Shown here piece by piece: positions 52,271-63,629 of a stretch of DNA of 64,000 nucleotides. The stretch's first letter is position 1. Each line of letters begins with the position of its first letter. The stretch is from positions 62,001-126,000 of the forward strand of contig NZ_JAFIMU010000015.1 of assembly GCF_017302985.1 (NCBI RefSeq). Direction: 5' to 3'. The position numbers and the translations under genes are program-made. Source of the stretch: Corallococcus macrosporus. GTDB lineage: Bacteria; Myxococcota; Myxococcia; Myxococcales; Myxococcaceae. The notes beneath the pieces are model-generated. The model saw only the letters and a list, made by a program, of their open reading frames with translations, did not search any database and was not told the DNA's origin.

Positions 52271-52298
52271 CCGGGAAGCGGGGCGTCAAACTTCCCGG
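52271..52298 (-). terminator. Hairpin between argD and the chaperone operon
   Basis: CCGGGAAG (52271-52278) and CTTCCCGG (52291-52298) pair around 12 nt. It lies 23 bp past the argD stop on the minus strand and probably ends that operon. Confidence 0.45.
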
Positions 52299-52320
52299 GT
52301 CCGAAAGGCCCCGCCCCCTT

Positions 52321-53547
52321 CTACAGCGTGGAGAGCACACGCTGGAGGATGCCCAGCGCTTCGTCCAGTTCCTTCTGGGAGATGATGAGCGGCGGCGCGA
52401 AGCGCAGGGTGGTGTCCCCGGCGGCGTTCACCAGCAGGCCGGCCTCGCGCAGCTTCGCGATGACGGGGGCGACCTCCCGGTCCAGCTCGACGCCCAGCAG
52501 CAGCCCCTGCCCGCGCACGGCCTTGACGCGGCCTTCCGGCAGCGAGGCCTGGAGCGCGCGCGCCCCGGCGAGGAAGTGCTCGCCCTTGGCCTGCACGTCC
52601 GCCAGGAAGCCGGGCTGGCGCAACAGGCGCATCACGACATTGCCAGCGGCGGCGGACACCAGGTTGCCGCCAAAGGTGGAGCCGTGGGTGCCCGGGGAGA
52701 GGCTGACCGCCAGCTCCTCGCGGCACAGCATGGCGCCGATGGGCAGCCCGTTGCCCAGGGCCTTGGCCAGGCTGATGGCGTCCGGCCGGATGCCGTGGTG
52801 CATGAAGCCGAAGGGCTGGCCGGTGCGTCCCATGCCCGTCTGGACCTCGTCCACGAGCAGCAGCAGCCCCTGCTCGTCACAGAGGGCGCGCAGCCCCTGG
52901 AAGAAGCCCGGAGGCGCCAGGCGCACGCCGCCCTCGCCCTGGATGGGCTCCACCAGGATGGCGGCGGTGTTCGGCCCGATGGCGCGGCGGACCGCGTCCA
53001 CGTCGCCGTAGGGCAGGTGCCGGAAGCCCTGGGGCAGCGGCTCGAAGCCGGCGTGGTACTTCGGCTGGCCGGTGGCGGTGACGGTGGCCAGCGTGCGGCC
53101 GTGGAAGCCCTTCTCGAAGGAGAGGATCTCGAAGCGCTCCGGCGTGCCCCGGTCCTTCATCACCTTGCGCGTGAGCTTGATGAGGGCCTCGTTGGCCTCC
53201 GCGCCCGAGTTGCAGAAGAACGCGCGCGGCAGCCCGGCCCAGGCGGTGAGCTGCTCGGCCAGGTCGATCTGCGGCTGCGAGTAGAAGGCGTTGGAGACGT
53301 GCCACAGCGTGTCCAGCTGCGCCTTGGCCGCCGCGACCATCTCCGGGTGGCAGTGGCCCAGGGCGCACACGGCGATGCCGCCGATGCAGTCCAGGTACGC
53401 CTTGCCATCCGCGTCCCACACCCGGGTGCCCTGCCCGCGCACGAGCGCGATGGGTTGCTGCTTGTAGTTCTGCAGCAGGTGCTGCTTCGCCTTCTGGATG
53501 AGGGGCTCGTTGCCAGGGGCGGAGGCGGGGGACGGCGGCGCTTGCAA
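52321..53547 (-). CDS. argD: Acetylornithine/succinylornithine aminotransferase-type transaminase
   Basis: A 408-aa class-III PLP aminotransferase. Motifs are 'YLDCIGGIAVCALGHCHPEM', 'FFCNSGAEANEALIKL', 'FHGRTLATVTATGQPK', 'EPIQGEGGV', 'LLVDEVQTGMGRTG' and the PLP Lys in 'SLAKALGNGLPIGAML'. This pattern is closest to ArgD, which acts in arginine (and lysine) synthesis; close relatives act on other omega-amino acids, so the specific substrate is likely but not certain. It follows hslU by 58 nt. Confidence 0.88.
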   Translation of the reverse strand: MQAPPSPASAPGNEPLIQKAKQHLLQNYKQQPIALVRGQGTRVWDADGKAYLDCIGGIAVCALGHCHPEMVAAAKAQLDTLWHVSNAFYSQPQIDLAEQLTAWAGLPRAFFCNSGAEANEALIKLTRKVMKDRGTPERFEILSFEKGFHGRTLATVTATGQPKYHAGFEPLPQGFRHLPYGDVDAVRRAIGPNTAAILVEPIQGEGGVRLAPPGFFQGLRALCDEQGLLLLVDEVQTGMGRTGQPFGFMHHGIRPDAISLAKALGNGLPIGAMLCREELAVSLSPGTHGSTFGGNLVSAAAGNVVMRLLRQPGFLADVQAKGEHFLAGARALQASLPEGRVKAVRGQGLLLGVELDREVAPVIAKLREAGLLVNAAGDTTLRFAPPLIISQKELDEALGILQRVLSTL

Positions 53548-53605
53548 GGTGGTGTACCTCTCTCTTCGTATGACGCGGTGGGACGACGCGGCGGACCCTA
53601 CCGCG

Positions 53606-55003
<1,398 letters not shown>

Positions 55004-55015
55004 GGGGCGGTCCTC

Positions 55016-55543
55016 TCAGAGCTCTTCGTAGGTGACGTTGGAGTTCGTGTAGACGCAGATGTCCGCGGCGATGGCCATGGCCTGCGTGCAGATGTCGCGG
55101 GCGGACAATTGCGAGTGCGCCTGGAGGGCGCGCGCGGCGGCCAGCGCGTAGTGGCCACCGGAGCCCACGGCGGCGATGCCGTGGTCGGGTTCGATGACGT
55201 CGCCCGCGCCGGACAGGATGAAGGTCTTCTCCTTGTCCGCGACGATGAGCAGCGCCTCCAGGCGGCGGAGGAAGCGGTCGGTGCGCCAGTCCTTCCCCAG
55301 CTCCACGCAGGCGCGGGCGAGGTTCTTCTGGTGCTCCTTGAACTTGGCCTCGAAGCGCTCGAAGAGCGTGAACGCGTCCGCGGTGCTGCCCGCGAAGCCG
55401 GCGATGATCTGTCCCTCGCCGATGCGGCGCACCTTGCGCGCCGTGTTCTTCATGATGGTCTTGTCGAGGCTGACCTGACCGTCGCCCGCGATGACGACCT
55501 TCCCATCGCGGCGGACGCAGAGGATGGTGGTTCCGTGGAACAT
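55016..55543 (-). CDS. hslV: Protease subunit HslV
   Basis: A 175-aa threonine peptidase that forms a dodecameric chamber with HslU caps. The N-terminus '[10 protein letters not shown]' shows a four-residue propeptide before the catalytic Thr (T5), as in Bacillus ClpQ. '[20 protein letters not shown]' and '[17 protein letters not shown]' follow. '[13 protein letters not shown]' and the C-terminal '[15 protein letters not shown]' are typical. It shares an operon with hslU and the genes upstream. Confidence 0.96.
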   Translation of the reverse strand: MFHGTTILCVRRDGKVVIAGDGQVSLDKTIMKNTARKVRRIGEGQIIAGFAGSTADAFTLFERFEAKFKEHQKNLARACVELGKDWRTDRFLRRLEALLIVADKEKTFILSGAGDVIEPDHGIAAVGSGGHYALAAARALQAHSQLSARDICTQAMAIAADICVYTNSNVTYEEL

Positions 55544-55622
55544 GCCGGGGGTTTAACAAGCCGGACCGCTCCGGACTTGGAAAAACCGCCTGGCTGTCCG
55601 CTCCCTCACCCTGGGGACGCGC

Positions 55623-56012
55623 TCAGGTCGCGGTGGCCTTCATCCAGCGGCCCACCAGCTTCACCAGGGTGGCCTTCTTCGCCTTCACCGTCTTCGCGTC
55701 TGGCAGCGTCACGACGCCCCGGTCCGGCGCCAGCCACTCCACGAGCCCGGAGTCGTCCTCGAAGGCGAAGCCCTTCGTGTCCTTCACCTTCGCGCCCCGG
55801 TGGAGGATGACCTGGAAGATGCCCTTGGGGGCCAGGCGGAACGTGACGCGGTCATCACCCGAGTGCACGAAGCTGGGCGCCTTCCACTTGATGCGCTCCG
55901 TGATGCTCGTGTCGGAGGCCAGGATGGCCGTGCGCACGGCTTCAATCTCCGCCTTCAGCGGGTGCTCGAGTTCCGCCATGTACTGGTCGACTTCGTCGCT
56001 GCGGTTCGCCAT
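55623..56012 (-). CDS. DUF1801 family protein
   Basis: A 129-aa protein of the DUF1801/YdhG-like fold. It opens 'DEVDQYMAELEHPLKAEIEA' and has 'ERIKWKAPSF' and 'FRLAPKGIFQVILHRGAKVK', as in that family. The function is unknown. The ATG at 56012 has AAGGGG and AGGGG just upstream. An alternative GTG at 56030 would overlap the xerC stop (GTGA). It lies between xerC and hslV in the operon. Confidence 0.85.
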   Translation of the reverse strand: MANRSDEVDQYMAELEHPLKAEIEAVRTAILASDTSITERIKWKAPSFVHSGDDRVTFRLAPKGIFQVILHRGAKVKDTKGFAFEDDSGLVEWLAPDRGVVTLPDAKTVKAKKATLVKLVGRWMKATAT

Positions 56013-56026
56013 CCCCTGCCCCTTCG

Positions 56027-56929
56027 TCACGCGCGCGGATGCGCGGCGTCGTAGACCTCTTGCAGCTGCTCGAAGGTCACGTGGGTGTACTTCTGCGTGG
56101 TGGAGAGGCTCGCGTGGCCTAGCAGCTCCTGGATGCTGCGGATGTCCGCGCCGCCGCCCAGCAGGTGCGTGGCGAATGAGTGGCGCATCGCGTGCGGGCT
56201 CACCTTGCGCGCCAGGGCCAGCTTGAGCACGTACGCGTCCAGGTGCCTGGCGATGCTCCGGGGCGTCAGGCGCCCGCCGCGGAAGTTGAGGAACAGCGCG
56301 TCCGGGTCCTGGCCGTCATGCACCGTGGCCAGCAACTCGCCGCGCCGGGCAAGGTACGCCTCCAGGGACTGGATGGCCTTCGCGTTGAGCGGGACGAGCC
56401 GCTCCTTACTGCCCTTGCCCATCACCCGGACAATGCGGCTGCTTCGCTCCACGCCCAGGAGGTCCAGCCCGCACAGCTCGCTGATGCGCAGGCCGCCGCC
56501 GTACAGCATCTCCAGGATGGCCTTGTCGCGAAGCCCCAGCACCGTCTTCACGTCCGGCATGTCGAGGATAGCGAAGACCTCCTCCACCGGCAGCACCTTG
56601 GGCAGCGACTTCGGCAGCTTGGGGCTCTTCACCAGCTTGGCGGGGCTCGCGGACAGCAGCTTCTGCCGCACGAGGTACTTGTAGAACGACTTGATGCTCG
56701 CCAGCCGCCGCGCGCGGCTCGAGGGCGCGTGGTCCACCGCCAGCGTGCCCAGGTAGCCGCGGATGGCCGCGTGCGTACCCGCGAGCAGCGACAGCTTCAT
56801 CCGCTCCACCAGGTAGCGCTCGTAGTCCACCAGGTCGATGAGGTAGTTGCGCACCGTGTGAGGGGATGCGCCCTTCTCGCCTTCGAGGTGGACCTTGAAC
56901 TGCTCCAGCAGCGGGGACAGGGTCGACAT
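56027..56929 (-). CDS. xerC: Tyrosine recombinase XerC
   Basis: A 300-aa site-specific recombinase that resolves chromosome dimers with XerD at dif. It has an N-terminal SAM-like domain ('FKVHLEGEKGASPHTVRNYL') and a catalytic domain with Arg in 'YGGGLRISELCGLD', and H246, R249, H272 and nucleophile Y281 in 'HAMRHSFATHLL' and 'GHASLSTTQKYTHV'. The full catalytic set is present. Its place upstream of hslVU is the conserved trmFO-xerC-hslV-hslU order known from Firmicutes. Confidence 0.93.
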   Translation of the reverse strand: MSTLSPLLEQFKVHLEGEKGASPHTVRNYLIDLVDYERYLVERMKLSLLAGTHAAIRGYLGTLAVDHAPSSRARRLASIKSFYKYLVRQKLLSASPAKLVKSPKLPKSLPKVLPVEEVFAILDMPDVKTVLGLRDKAILEMLYGGGLRISELCGLDLLGVERSSRIVRVMGKGSKERLVPLNAKAIQSLEAYLARRGELLATVHDGQDPDALFLNFRGGRLTPRSIARHLDAYVLKLALARKVSPHAMRHSFATHLLGGGADIRSIQELLGHASLSTTQKYTHVTFEQLQEVYDAAHPRA

Positions 56930-56991
56930 GGTCGGGGAAGACTAGGGGCCTCCCCGAGCCTCGCAAGATTCGCGTCGCTCCGCGAGCCCGC

Positions 56992-59262
56992 CTACTTCGC
57001 GGGCACGGGAGCGGGCGTGACCGGCACCACGGGAACGGCGCCCGCCGGCAGCTCCGTGGGCACCAGCTTGGGCAGCAGCACGCGGCACGCGTCCTCGGAC
57101 AGCCAGTGGTACGTGCACAGCCACTCGGTGACGGGCACGCGCACCTGCCAGCCCAGCACGAAGAGGATGAGCAGCGTGAGGCCCAGGCGGGCCCCCAGTG
57201 ACATGCGCTCGGCCTCGTCGTCGTCCTGCGTGTGGCGCAGCGCCCCGCGCACCAGGTCCACGCGGTCCACGCGCGCGCCCTTGGGCAGCCTTGGCTTGCG
57301 GGTGATGAGCGTGGCCACGCCGCGCGTGAGCATCAGCCGGTCGTTGAGCGCCCAGCCGGAGCCCTCCAGCAGCAGCGCCAGGTTGCGGCGGCGCAGCTTC
57401 AGCCACCCCAGCAACCCCGCGGGCGCCATCACCACGATGGCCAGGATGGTGGCCGCGGTGATGACGTCCACCAGCGTGAGCGACTTCACCTGCGTGAGGA
57501 TGAACGCCAGCGACGAGCCCAGCGCCGCGAACGCGATGCCGCCCGCCGCGAGCACGCCCGCGAGGCCGCCTCCCGCCGGAGCCGCCGCGGGCGCCGCACC
57601 CGCCGGAGCCGGAGCGGCCGGGGGCGGAGGCGCGGTCACCGTCTGCTTGTAGCCGGACTCCAGCGACGCATCGAAGTCCTTCTCACCGGAGGCGGCCAGC
57701 CCCTCCACCTTGCTGGTGATGAACGCGCCGATGCGCATGAACGGCATGGTCATCGACTCCCAGAGCGACACGGGCTGACGGACGACCTGCGTGACGATGG
57801 CGTCGGACTCCTTGCCGTCCACGTCGTAGAACACGCCGCGCTTGCCCACGACGAGCTCCGTGCTGCGCCCCGCGGTGACGGGCACCGCCACCTCGTAGGC
57901 GTCCGTCGCGTCGCGGGGCATCACCTTCACGTAGAGGATGCAGGTGGTCCCCTGCCCCGTCAGCGCCGCGTGCGCCGGGCGGTCCGTCACCAGCACGGAC
58001 AGCGTGTACTTGCGCCCGCCCAGGATGAGCGTGCCCTTCTCCATCAGCGCCCGCCGCTTGGGCAGGTACAGGTTGGGCATGCTGATGAAGTTGTTGGAGA
58101 ACAGCAGCAGCCAGCGCTGGTACAGCACCAGCCGCTCCAGCTCCGCGATGACGTCCAGCGTGGGCTTGAGCGACAGGTCCTCGCGGCTCACCGCTTCCAT
58201 CGCGTCCAGGTCCTCGTCGGACACCGCGCCCAGCGTGTCCGCCACCGCGTGCAGCGCGCTCGCGTCGCGCTTCGCCTGCCAGCCAAGGATGGCCTCCGCC
58301 TTCGCGGACAGCTCGCGCCACGCCGTGTCCGTCAGCTTCACGCCGTCGCCCAGCAGCGGCGTCGCCACCTCCTGGTGGAAGGCCTCCAGCTTCTCGTAGC
58401 CGGCGCCGCGGTACAGCCGCGCCCACACCAGCACGCCAGAGGGGTCCGGCGGCGCGATGGGCAGCTCGTTCGCGGCCTTGCCCATGGCGCCCAGGTCTCC
58501 CAGCGCGCCCTCCACGCGGTCCGCGCGCAGGCGCAGGCTGGCGGCGGCCTCCGGCTGCGCGGCCACCAGCCGGCACTGCACGAAGTAGCCGTCCAGCAGC
58601 GGCGCCACGTCGTGCACGCGCTTCGCCTGCTCCAGGCTCGCCGTGCCCCAGGTGAACACCGCGTCCCGGCCGCCCAGGTGCGCGAGCAGCGCCGTGCGTT
58701 CCTCGCGGAAGCGCTTCACCAGCCCCACGTCCACGCCCGCCAGGCCCGCGCGGTTCGTCAGCGGCGGGAAGGCCGCGATGATGGACTGGGCCAGGGGCCG
58801 CAGCCGCTCCGGCAGCGACACCGGCGCGATGATGCCGTCGCCATTCTTCCCCGCGTCGCGCAGCGCCTTGTCGCTGGTGCGCAGCTGCTCCAGCGACAGG
58901 CGCGTGGTGTCCGGCGCGTTGAGCGTGCGCAGCACCAGCTCCGCCGCGCCTCGGAGGTTGGATGCCGTGTCGGAGAGCGCTGAAAGCTCCAGCACGTCGC
59001 TGCCCGCGTCCGCGCCCTTGCGGTCCTTCAGCCGCGCCGCCGTCCAGTCCACCGCGGCGCGCAGCTCCTCCACCCGGATGCGGCGGTTGCCGTCCGCGTC
59101 CATCAGCGCGAGGAAGCGCGGATCACACGCGATGCCCTCCATGGGGCACGCGAGCGCCATCCACTGCGTGGCGGGGATCCTCACCGCCTCGGTGAGGGTG
59201 TTGAAGTCGGGGATGTCGACCTGGAGCGAGCCGCCATAGCGGCGATAGACGAGCTGTGCCAT
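56992..59262 (-). CDS. Large membrane protein with EF-hand-like loop
   Basis: A 756-aa protein from the ATG at 59262. Near the N-terminus 'LMDADGNRRIRVEELRAAV' (about residues 54-72) looks like one EF-hand calcium loop with D55, D57, N59 and E66. A long helical region (70-500) has no recognised domain. Near the C-terminus are an Ala/Pro-rich linker and three hydrophobic segments ('AAGGIAFAALGSSLAFILT', 'VITAATILAIVVMAPAGLLG', 'LGLTLLILFVLGW'). I recognise no family. It lies between the beta-propeller lipoprotein and xerC, in the same direction. Confidence 0.8.
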   Translation of the reverse strand: MAQLVYRRYGGSLQVDIPDFNTLTEAVRIPATQWMALACPMEGIACDPRFLALMDADGNRRIRVEELRAAVDWTAARLKDRKGADAGSDVLELSALSDTASNLRGAAELVLRTLNAPDTTRLSLEQLRTSDKALRDAGKNGDGIIAPVSLPERLRPLAQSIIAAFPPLTNRAGLAGVDVGLVKRFREERTALLAHLGGRDAVFTWGTASLEQAKRVHDVAPLLDGYFVQCRLVAAQPEAAASLRLRADRVEGALGDLGAMGKAANELPIAPPDPSGVLVWARLYRGAGYEKLEAFHQEVATPLLGDGVKLTDTAWRELSAKAEAILGWQAKRDASALHAVADTLGAVSDEDLDAMEAVSREDLSLKPTLDVIAELERLVLYQRWLLLFSNNFISMPNLYLPKRRALMEKGTLILGGRKYTLSVLVTDRPAHAALTGQGTTCILYVKVMPRDATDAYEVAVPVTAGRSTELVVGKRGVFYDVDGKESDAIVTQVVRQPVSLWESMTMPFMRIGAFITSKVEGLAASGEKDFDASLESGYKQTVTAPPPPAAPAPAGAAPAAAPAGGGLAGVLAAGGIAFAALGSSLAFILTQVKSLTLVDVITAATILAIVVMAPAGLLGWLKLRRRNLALLLEGSGWALNDRLMLTRGVATLITRKPRLPKGARVDRVDLVRGALRHTQDDDEAERMSLGARLGLTLLILFVLGWQVRVPVTEWLCTYHWLSEDACRVLLPKLVPTELPAGAVPVVPVTPAPVPAK

Positions 59263-59367
59263 TTCAGCGCGCGAAGACAGCACACCCCGTCCGGCCGTGC
59301 ACGCGGCAACGTCCGGCCGCGCCCGGGAAGGAGGGCCTGGGCGGCCCTCCCCTCCCTGGGTCACCCG

Positions 59368-60999
59368 CTACTGCGCGGTGGCGACGGCGCTGTAGACGCC
59401 GGGGTTCTGCCCCTGGCCGATGATGTAGACGGCCCGCGCGTCGTCCTTGCCCGCGAAGTACACGGGCACCTGCACGCCCTGGTCGAGCGTCTTGCGCGCC
59501 CCCGACTTCACGTCATAGACGGCCACGTCGTAGGTGTCCGAGTCCATGCGCGCGTACGTCGCGAGCACGCGCGCCCCGTCCTCCGAAATCTTGTAGCTGA
59601 AGATGCCCTGCATCCACGTCTTCGCCTCGGCCTGCTTCTCGCCCAGGTCCACGGCCTTGAAGTCACACGCGCGGCCGTTGCGGATGCAGTTGGTGCGGAA
59701 CACCACCGCGCTGTTGTTCGGCGCGAAGCCGTAGCCGAACACGCCCGGCTGCACCTTCTCCGCCTTCTCCTGGCCCAGCGCGTACAGCATCAGGTCCACG
59801 GAGAACACCGGCTTCACGAAGCGCGACAGGAACGCGACGTAGCGGCTGTCCGAGCCCCACACGAAGTTGGGCACCAGGCTGCCCACGCGCTTGGGCGCGC
59901 CGTCCGGCAGCGACGCCACCGCCAGGGAGCCCGCGCGCGACGGCTGGTCGTACTTCTCCAGGAAGGCCACCGCCTTGGAGTCCGGCGCGAACGCCACCTC
60001 CTCCACGGCCTCCCCCAGCTTGCGCCCCGCGCCGCCGGACGCCGGGCCCACGTACAGGTCACCCAGTTGCTCCGGCTTGCCGTTCTCCGTGCGCGCCAGC
60101 CACTGGCCATCCGGAGAGAAGGCGAAGGCCTTCGTCCCCGTCGCCAGCTTCGTGCCCTTCAGCGCGGGCACCTCCGCGAGGAACAAGTCGTACATGCCGC
60201 GCACGGCCTCGCTGCGCACCTGGTAGGCCACGTGCTTGCCGTCGGAGGACACCAGGTAGTCACCCACCTGATCCGCCAGCTTGCGCGGCGGCTCGTTGGC
60301 ACCCACCGTCACCGCCGCCAGCCCGCCCGCCGCGGACAGCCGGCGCTTGAAGAGCAGCGTCTTGCCGTCCGGGGTGAACTGCGCGGTGCTGACCTCGCCG
60401 GCCACGTCCTGGAACGGGCCCTGCGGCAGCTTGCCCAGCTTCAGCGTGCCCGCGTCCACGAACGCCACGTGCACGCCATCCGGGGACGGCAGCAGGTAAC
60501 TCACCGCCGTGCCCAGCTTCACCGGCTCCGCCGCCGCGTCCGCGAGCGACAGCACGTTCAGCTCACCGGACTGAGAGGCCGGGTTGTAGCCCGTCACGTA
60601 CAGGAGGTGCTTCGAGTCCTGGGAGAACAGCAGGCTGCCCGGCACGTTCGTCACGCCGTCGCCCAGCTCGCGCGACTTGCCGCCCGCCACCGGCACCACA
60701 TGCAGCTGCCCCACCAGCATCTGCGGCGGGATGCCGTCCAGCCGTGGCTTCTGGCCGTTGAGCAGGAACGTGGCGTACTGCCCGTCCGGCGACAGCCGCA
60801 GGTCCGCCGCGCGTCCCGGCGCGAGCAACTGCCCCTGCCCGCCCACCACCGCGGTGCCCTTCGCCGCGCTGCGGACCGTGTCGCCCTGCGCGGCGCTGCG
60901 CTGGGAGGGCGGCGCGTTGTTGTCCTCGCCCTTCTTGCACCCCGACACCGCCACCAGACCCAAAAGGCCCACCAGGCCCACCATCCCAGGTCGCTTCAT
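59368..60999 (-). CDS. Beta-propeller (TolB/WD40-like) lipoprotein
   Basis: A 543-aa lipoprotein. The signal peptide ends at the lipobox 'AVSGC' (Cys21). Repeated TolB/PD40-type motifs form a propeller, for example '[16 protein letters not shown]', '[15 protein letters not shown]' and '[16 protein letters not shown]'. Such propellers usually bind partner proteins in the periplasm or at the outer membrane. Its ATG overlaps the trmFO stop (ATGA), so it is probably translated from the trmFO transcript. Confidence 0.87.
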   Translation of the reverse strand: MKRPGMVGLVGLLGLVAVSGCKKGEDNNAPPSQRSAAQGDTVRSAAKGTAVVGGQGQLLAPGRAADLRLSPDGQYATFLLNGQKPRLDGIPPQMLVGQLHVVPVAGGKSRELGDGVTNVPGSLLFSQDSKHLLYVTGYNPASQSGELNVLSLADAAAEPVKLGTAVSYLLPSPDGVHVAFVDAGTLKLGKLPQGPFQDVAGEVSTAQFTPDGKTLLFKRRLSAAGGLAAVTVGANEPPRKLADQVGDYLVSSDGKHVAYQVRSEAVRGMYDLFLAEVPALKGTKLATGTKAFAFSPDGQWLARTENGKPEQLGDLYVGPASGGAGRKLGEAVEEVAFAPDSKAVAFLEKYDQPSRAGSLAVASLPDGAPKRVGSLVPNFVWGSDSRYVAFLSRFVKPVFSVDLMLYALGQEKAEKVQPGVFGYGFAPNNSAVVFRTNCIRNGRACDFKAVDLGEKQAEAKTWMQGIFSYKISEDGARVLATYARMDSDTYDVAVYDVKSGARKTLDQGVQVPVYFAGKDDARAVYIIGQGQNPGVYSAVATAQ

Positions 61000-62360
61000 G
61001 CGCTCGTCTGTCCTTCCGTCTGGGCGACAACGCCCGCGAGTGGCAGCCAGGCCGCCAGGTCCTGCTTCGCCCGCGCCGAGTAGGCCGCGCGCTTGTCCGC
61101 CTTCTTCATCCGTCCCGACAGGGGCGGGAACAGGCCGTAGATGACGTTGGTGGGCTGGTGCGGATGATCCGGCGGGTGCGCTTCCCCGGTGAGGTGCCGG
61201 TACAGCGACCCCAGCGCCGTCGTCGCCGGAGGCGGCACGAACGGCGTGCCCGTCAGCCGCGCGTGCACCGCCAGCGCCACCATGTAGCCGCACGCCGCGC
61301 TCTCCACGTAGCCCTCCACGCCCGTCACCTGTCCCGCGAAGAACACCCGCCGCTCCGTCTTCAACGACAGGTCCTCCGCCAGCAGGCGGGGCGAGTCGAT
61401 GAACGTGTTGCGGTGGATCTGCCCCATCCGCAGGAACTCCGCATTCTGGAGCCCCGGGATGCACGTGCTGAAGATGCGCTTCTGTTCACCCCACGTCAGA
61501 CGCGTCTGGAAGCCCACCATGTTCCAGGCCGTGCCCGCCCGGTCCTCCATGCGCAGCTGCACCACCGCGTACGGGTCCGTCCCCGTGCGAGGGTCCTTCA
61601 GCCCCACCGGCTTCATGGGCCCGTAGGCCAGCGTGTCGTCTCCGCGCTCCGCCATCACCTCGATGGGAAGACACCCTTCGAAGTATTTGGGTTCTTCGAA
61701 ACTGTGCGGAACGACCTTCTGGCCCGCCTTCACCTCGTGGACGAAGCGGTAGTACTCGTCCTTCGTCATGGGCAGGTTGAGGTAGTCGTCCCCGCCGCCC
61801 TTGCCGTAGCGGCTCTGGCGGAAGGCGATGTCCATGTCGATGGAGTCGCCGGACAGGATGGGCGCGATGGAGTCGTAGAAGTAGAGCTTCGTGCCCACGT
61901 GGCGCTCCAGGTCCGCCGTGAGCGCCTCCGACGTCAGCGGCCCCGTCGCCACCACCACCACGCCGTCCTCCGGCAGCCGCTCCACCTCACCGCCCACCAG
62001 CTCCACGCCCGCGCCGGACACCAGCCGCGTGGTGATTTCGCGGGAGAAGCCCTCGCGCTCCACCGCCAGCGCGTCGCCCGCGGGCACGCGGTGCAGGTCC
62101 GCGCTGGAGAGCACCAGCGAGCCCAGCGCGCGCAGCTCCGCGTGCAGCAGGCCAATGGCGCTCTCCGGGTTGTCCGAGCGCAGCGAGTTGCTGCACACCA
62201 GCTCCGCGAGCGTGTCCGACTTGTGCGCGGGGGAGCGCTTCTGCGGCTTCATCTCCCGCAGCACCACCGGAACACCGCGCCGCGCCAGCTGATACGCGCA
62301 CTCCGTGCCGGCCAGGCCGCCACCAATCACCGTCACCCGCTGCTGCTTCACGTCCGACAT
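60996..62360 (-). CDS. trmFO: tRNA methyltransferase TrmFO (folate/FAD-dependent)
   Basis: A 454-aa flavoenzyme that makes 5-methyluridine at position 54 of tRNA with methylene-THF as carbon donor. The FAD motif is '[20 protein letters not shown]'. Other motifs are '[10 protein letters not shown]', '[10 protein letters not shown]', '[12 protein letters not shown]', 'GPMKPVGL' and '[20 protein letters not shown]'. I chose the ATG at 62360 (MSDVKQQ), where homology begins. It is the first gene of a minus-strand series leading to hslVU and draws on the same folate pool as gcvT, metF and folD. Confidence 0.95.
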   Translation of the reverse strand: MSDVKQQRVTVIGGGLAGTECAYQLARRGVPVVLREMKPQKRSPAHKSDTLAELVCSNSLRSDNPESAIGLLHAELRALGSLVLSSADLHRVPAGDALAVEREGFSREITTRLVSGAGVELVGGEVERLPEDGVVVVATGPLTSEALTADLERHVGTKLYFYDSIAPILSGDSIDMDIAFRQSRYGKGGGDDYLNLPMTKDEYYRFVHEVKAGQKVVPHSFEEPKYFEGCLPIEVMAERGDDTLAYGPMKPVGLKDPRTGTDPYAVVQLRMEDRAGTAWNMVGFQTRLTWGEQKRIFSTCIPGLQNAEFLRMGQIHRNTFIDSPRLLAEDLSLKTERRVFFAGQVTGVEGYVESAACGYMVALAVHARLTGTPFVPPPATTALGSLYRHLTGEAHPPDHPHQPTNVIYGLFPPLSGRMKKADKRAAYSARAKQDLAAWLPLAGVVAQTEGQTSA

Positions 62361-62591
62361 GCATGCCTCCGGGCCCCCTCGTACCGGGTGCCCAAAGGGC
62401 CCTGTTAGCAGAGAGGCCACGCCCTTTCACGTCCGCCCGCCTGCCCTGCGTCCCACCATGCGTGCGGAACGGGAGGCGAGGTTTCCCCACCCCGGATCCA
62501 ACCCTACGTTTCTCGCGGTCTTCGCTCGGGACGGGGAAGCGTCCGGGCGAGCGCCCTTCAACCGCGAATCTGGGATGGGAGTGACGCAGCC

Positions 62592-62984
62592 ATGAGCCGA
62601 GCCAACGACTTGATGAAGATCCGGGGCCTGCTGCAGGAGCGCCGCAGGACGACCGAGACCGCCCAGGCGGGCGCCCGCCGCGAGCTGGCCGCGCTGAAGG
62701 ATCAGGAGCGGGACCCCGAGTACGAGGAACAGGCGCAGGCGGAGCTGGCGGACTACACGCTGTCCACGCTGATTGAAGCGCAGCGCCGGGAGATCATGCT
62801 CATCGACGCCGCGCTCAGCCGCATGGACAACGACGTGTTCGGCGAGTGCGTGGACTGCGGCAACGAAATCTCCCTGGACCGGCTGGAGGCCATGCCCTTC
62901 GCCATCCGCTGTGAGGAGGACGCCGCCCTCCACGAGCAGGAGACGCGCGAGGCCGCGCGCCACGTGGGCAGCCTGTCTCTCTGA
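62592..62984 (+). CDS. DksA/TraR-family zinc-finger protein
   Basis: A 130-aa protein with an N-terminal coiled-coil (about 3-80) carrying a DksA-like tip and a C-terminal finger. The finger has C86 and C89 ('FGECVDCGNEI') and C107 ('AIRCEEDAALHE'), but the fourth position of the usual CxxC pair is Asp110, so it has only three Cys. DksA proteins bind RNA polymerase's secondary channel with ppGpp. This one may bind Zn differently or not at all. It is divergent from trmFO. Confidence 0.88.
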   Translation: MSRANDLMKIRGLLQERRRTTETAQAGARRELAALKDQERDPEYEEQAQAELADYTLSTLIEAQRREIMLIDAALSRMDNDVFGECVDCGNEISLDRLEAMPFAIRCEEDAALHEQETREAARHVGSLSL

Positions 62985-63002
62985 GACGAAGCCGTCCAAG
63001 CC

Positions 63003-63033
63003 CTCCCCCGTGCGTCCATCCCGCGCGGGGGAG
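63003..63033. terminator. Hairpin between the DksA-like and ExbD genes
   Basis: CTCCCCCG (63003-63010) and CGGGGGAG (63026-63033) pair around 15 nt, between two converging genes. No T-tract follows. Confidence 0.5.
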
Positions 63034-63048
63034 TCGTGTGTCCGGCGG

Positions 63049-63627
63049 CTACTCGCTGTCGCGCTGGAGCACGATGAAGCGGTAGTTCTGTAGCTCGTTC
63101 ACGCCCGCCGTGTAGAGCACCGTGAGCAGCAGGTCGTACGGGACCATCTTGTCCGCGATGACCGACAGCTCGTGGGTGAAGGGCGCCGCCGGGTTGCGCT
63201 CGGCGATGAACTTGAGCTTCTGCACTTCCTTCTTCAGCTGCGCGTCCAGCCCGAGCACCAAACGCTCACCCTGGAGCTGGGCCTTCGGGATCTGACCGTT
63301 CTCCAGCCGCACCACCTCTTTGTCCCCCACCAGGATGTTCTTGGGGGTGATGGTGATGGCCACCGTGTCCTTGGGCGTGGCGCGCGTGGAGGACACCGGC
63401 GGCCGGACGTCCTCGGACGCGGTGATGGCCGCGGAGGACGACGCGAAGGACTTCAGGAGGAACACCAGGATGATGGTCATCATGTCCATCATCGCGGTGA
63501 TGTTGAGCTCCTTCACCTCGCTGGCGGCCTCGCGCTCCTTGCGCTTCTTGCGCGTGAGGGCCCGGCGGTAGCGCATGCGCGCGAGCTGCTCGGCTTCTTC
63601 GGCGGACAGGGGCGCGGGTTCGGTCAT
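63049..63627 (-). CDS. ExbD/TolR-type biopolymer transport protein
   Basis: A 192-aa protein. A cytoplasmic Arg/Lys-rich N-terminus precedes one membrane helix ('ELNITAMMDMMTIILVFLLK', about 40-59) with the Asp that ExbD and TolR use for proton conduction. The rest is periplasmic, with 'VAITITPKNILVGDKEVVRL' and a C-terminal 'YDLLLTVLYTAGVNELQNYR' region of the ExbD fold. It would energise an outer-membrane transporter or the Tol system with ExbB/TolQ. It starts 2 nt after another ExbD-like gene. Confidence 0.9.
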   Translation of the reverse strand: MTEPAPLSAEEAEQLARMRYRRALTRKKRKEREAASEVKELNITAMMDMMTIILVFLLKSFASSSAAITASEDVRPPVSSTRATPKDTVAITITPKNILVGDKEVVRLENGQIPKAQLQGERLVLGLDAQLKKEVQKLKFIAERNPAAPFTHELSVIADKMVPYDLLLTVLYTAGVNELQNYRFIVLQRDSE

Positions 63628-63629
63628 GG

